From NCBI GenBank assembly GCA_038502055.1, contig JAXRKN010000043.1, positions 248,001 to 312,000 on the forward strand: a DNA stretch of 64,000 nt. Reading direction: 5' to 3'. A program made the position numbers and the translations under genes. Under the pieces are notes generated by a model that was given only the letters and a program-made list of their open reading frames with translations, did not search any database and was not told the DNA's origin. This DNA comes from Tanytarsus gracilentus. Its lineage: Eukaryota > Arthropoda > Insecta > Diptera > Chironomidae. Shown in pieces: positions 61,216 through 64,000 of the stretch; the stretch's first letter is position 1; every line of letters begins with the position of its first letter.

Positions 61216-64000
61216 GATATTTTATTACCCATTAATGATTTAAATTTGTTAAAAAGAAAAAGACGCTCAATAAAATGTTGATTTAAAAACTTAAAATTTC
61301 AGTATTTATTGTTATCAAACTTTATTGCAGGAGATTTGGAAATTTAAAAGTTTTCTTCCCTTTTTTAACTCGATTGGCATAAAATTCCACTTACTGTTTG
61401 CTAATTTACCAACTCATATTCCTTGCCACAAAAGCACCCACTCCAACAACTGCAACATACAAAAGAGAATGAGCAAATAATTCTGGAAAACTTTTTTATT
61501 TCCTCTCATTTATTGCTGTATGTAGAAGCTTGTACATATCATCATAAAATTGACCTTAATCGTTCATAATCAACAATGAAATTGCATTCCATTTTAATAC
61601 CGAAAATAAATTTATTTACTCTATTTTGTTTCTTTGTTGGCATTAATCTGCAACACAAAAATTTTTCATCTGTCATAGATTTAGAGCAAAAACGTATTTG
61701 GAATAATGAGTGAGCATAAAATATGGAAGTGCATGTGGATGTTCTTTGTTTAAATACTTAATGAATAAAATCTTCAAAGATTTCCCGAATACATCACGAC
61801 ATCGTAGTTGAAAAAGTTATTTTTAAATTTCCTCGAAATTAATATTTTTTATTACAAGTGTTTCATTTCGATTTCACGGTTTAATCATAAAAAAATGCGG
61901 AATATTTTTCAAAAGACATTTTTTGATATCTTTTGATAACCACGAAAGAATAATCCAATTTTACTCACGCACATCTTTCGCGAGAAATAAAAATCACATC
62001 GAATTATCTTTGATTTCACGCGATGATGTCACTACAGTAAAATGAAAGAGATTGCAAAATGTAAATTATTTGAATATGTACCACCCCTACAGGAGAGTCT
62101 GGGTATTTTTTTAAATAATTTTCAAAAAATATTATTAAAATTAAAGCTTTAACTTTAAATTTACTTAGACAAATTTGGACCACAAATTTTTTAAATTAAA
62201 AATTCCCTGATCTTGCCGCCATTTCATTTTTAAATTGAAAACTCGCATTTTACGTTTCCTCTTCACTTTCAGTCATTGCAATGATTATCATTGGATTGAT
62301 GTCAAAAATTTACTGAAGTAAATTTTCATCTCTGGTGGTTAAAAAAGTGTCAATCGAGATTGAAATCATATCATGAGAACATTGAGTTTTGTGGGGTGCT
62401 GATGTGACGGTGAAAAATTCACACGAAGTATATTGATAAGATATCGATGATAATGATGATACGGTTGTAAATTATCATAATAATACACCGTGGAAATTTG
62501 TCACCATGAGCGCGTAGCACAGATATGACACACAGGTAGAGCTAATCGATTTTTTTTTCGATTTATAAGCTGATAATGGCTTGCAAGACTAATTTATGTG
62601 TTTAATGCATCGATAAAATAAAACTTAATACATCTGATATCAGATTTGGAAGAGGAAACAATAAATTATGAGCAGATTTATGAATTGCATTATTGGATTT
62701 TAAGCACAAGGGAAGAATATTTGAATTTTCTTTAAAAAATTATGTATGCTAAAGGACATTCGTACGAAAATTTATTTTACTGTGGAAAGATCATTAGCAA
62801 AGAAAATAATTGTCAAGGATCATTTTTCATATATTCAACCATGAATTGAATTTCTAAAGCTGCGCTCATAAATTACATTGACACTAACATGAATTAGAGA
62901 TTTTTTATTGCATCAATTAAAAAAGTTCACCAAATTTTAATTTCAACGTTTAAAGCTTCTTTGAAGAAAGTTTTGCTTAGAAAAGCTTCGCAGCTTTCAA
63001 GAGTGTGCTTTTATTAATTTTCTGAATATTTTTAAAATAATGTGTACATTTTTGAAGTTTTAAAGAGTGCTTTTTTGATTAAATAAAGTTGCGTCTCAAA
63101 AAATATCTTGGTTTTGATTTTTCAATTAAAAATTGCAAGAATTTTAAGAAAATATTTTTTTTCCATAACTAAACAATTAGCATATTAACTCTGATCAGAT
63201 TGTATAACACCTAAGAACATAAATTTCTTAATGCGTCAGCAAGTGCATATGCGCGGTATTTTTCGCAGAGCTTGCACATTATTCATGAATGACATAATTT
63301 ATATGAAAAATGTGCACACATAAAAAGAGAAGAAAATTGTATAAATTGCAAAGCACTAACTAAGAAGCTTTGTGCGAAGATGAGTTTGCATCTTGCTTTA
63401 TACAATCGCAAAAGTTACTCACTCACACTCACTATGTTCGAGAACGATGATGATCAAGAAGAGTGAAGAAAAGACACTAGTGACACATATCTGTATGACA
63501 ACGTGGTTGTTTTTTTCGATTGAGAAGTAGGTCTTTCTCTCGCTCACTCCATCACGTTTCTCTCCTTCTTCTTCCCGCGAAACAAAATTCAAATCGAAAC
63601 TTTTTCATCGCTGCTAATGACCAATACATCTATGTGGAATTATTTTCCAATTACTTTTTGCTTTATTATTCATATTTGCTGTCGTCGTACTACATTGTAA
63701 TGGAATGTTGCTCTATTCAAGAACTCTTCAACACTCGAGTGTTGTGATTCATAAAAGAAGCTTTAATTGAATATTTTCATTTTAAATAGAAGACGAAGAA
63801 AAATGGAAAAGAGCGAGAGTGAGTTAGAGAGATACGGTAACTTTTGTAGTTTTTTCTCCTCTCTCTTACTCCCACACATCGCATCTTTTCTCTCTTTCTT
63901 ATGTGACGATCTTGCTCAACAGCTGTTGCGAAGCAACAGATGTTGTGTAAAAAACGGTAAAAAATATTTAAAAAATAATTTTACATGCGCTTCAACACCA
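61216..64000. other. 3' flank of the chitin-binding gene and intergenic DNA
   Basis: It begins with the short 3' UTR of the chitin-binding gene. The rest is AT-rich and carries no supported gene. CT/GA-rich tracts occur at about 63530-63580 and 63800-63900. An E-box-rich palindromic stretch with the core CAACAGCTGTTG lies near 63917. Confidence 0.5.

Noticed and set aside
1..64000. CRISPR array, operon, riboswitch or prophage signals
   Set aside because: The window is intron-containing insect nuclear DNA; no regularly spaced repeats or bacterial-type genes were seen.

Overview
This window is nuclear DNA of an insect, most likely a nematoceran fly close to mosquitoes and midges. It is AT-rich, most introns are 50-100 bp with GT/AG ends, and the genes are intron-split. 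The best taxonomic clue is the allatostatin A precursor (49.9-50.9 kb). It encodes five FGL-amide peptides, and peptides 1, 2 and 5 (SPKYDFGL, LPHYNFGL, LPNRYNFGL) match or nearly match the mosquito set as I recall it. The asp protein starts with MSAFE, as in Drosophila.

Layout. (1) 1-12.7 kb: no gene recognised. It holds a 1,520-bp foldback element (1199-2718) with ~719-bp inverted arms and an 8-bp target duplication, plus two tiny inverted-repeat elements. (2) 12.8-28.4 kb: a dense housekeeping block that mostly alternates strand: Spb1 (-), TfIIFbeta (+), mRpS14 (-), Mtx1 (+), RpS8 (-), Vps45 (+), ValRS (-), Ctu1 (+), a THAP-domain gene (+). Start-to-start gaps are 133-266 bp and facing ends are 41-114 bp apart. 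Several products serve ribosome assembly and translation: Spb1 (rRNA 2'-O-methylation), RpS8, mRpS14, ValRS, Ctu1 (tRNA wobble thiolation), and a box C/D snoRNA in an RpS8 intron. (3) 30.6-38.5 kb: a 14-exon tolloid/tolkin-type astacin protease. (4) 38.9-41.6 kb: a ~2.66-kb insertion flanked by a 32-bp direct repeat, holding a decayed OTU-like coding remnant. (5) 41.8-48.7 kb: asp, a spindle-pole protein with about 30 IQ motifs in an exon-duplicated array. (6) 49.9-50.9 kb: AstA (-). (7) 51-60.3 kb: a gene-poor stretch with a decayed non-LTR retrotransposon end at 56.8-57.1 kb. (8) 60.3-61.2 kb: a secreted three-domain chitin-binding (peritrophin-like) protein with a clear TATA/Inr promoter. 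The rest is intergenic.

The most noteworthy observations are: the box C/D RNA whose guide matches the 28S helix-69 segment and which looks like U46, sharing the RPS8 host gene with its human counterpart; the asp IQ-array duplication, where two phase-0 introns and two intronless sites fall at the same repeat position with exact 405-nt spacing; a 12-nt microexon needed for correct THAP-domain spacing; a GC-AG intron in AstA; the foldback element; and the OTU-containing insertion upstream of asp. All exon structures were derived by eye from reading frames and splice consensus. No similarity search was run, and family assignments rest on recognised motifs.
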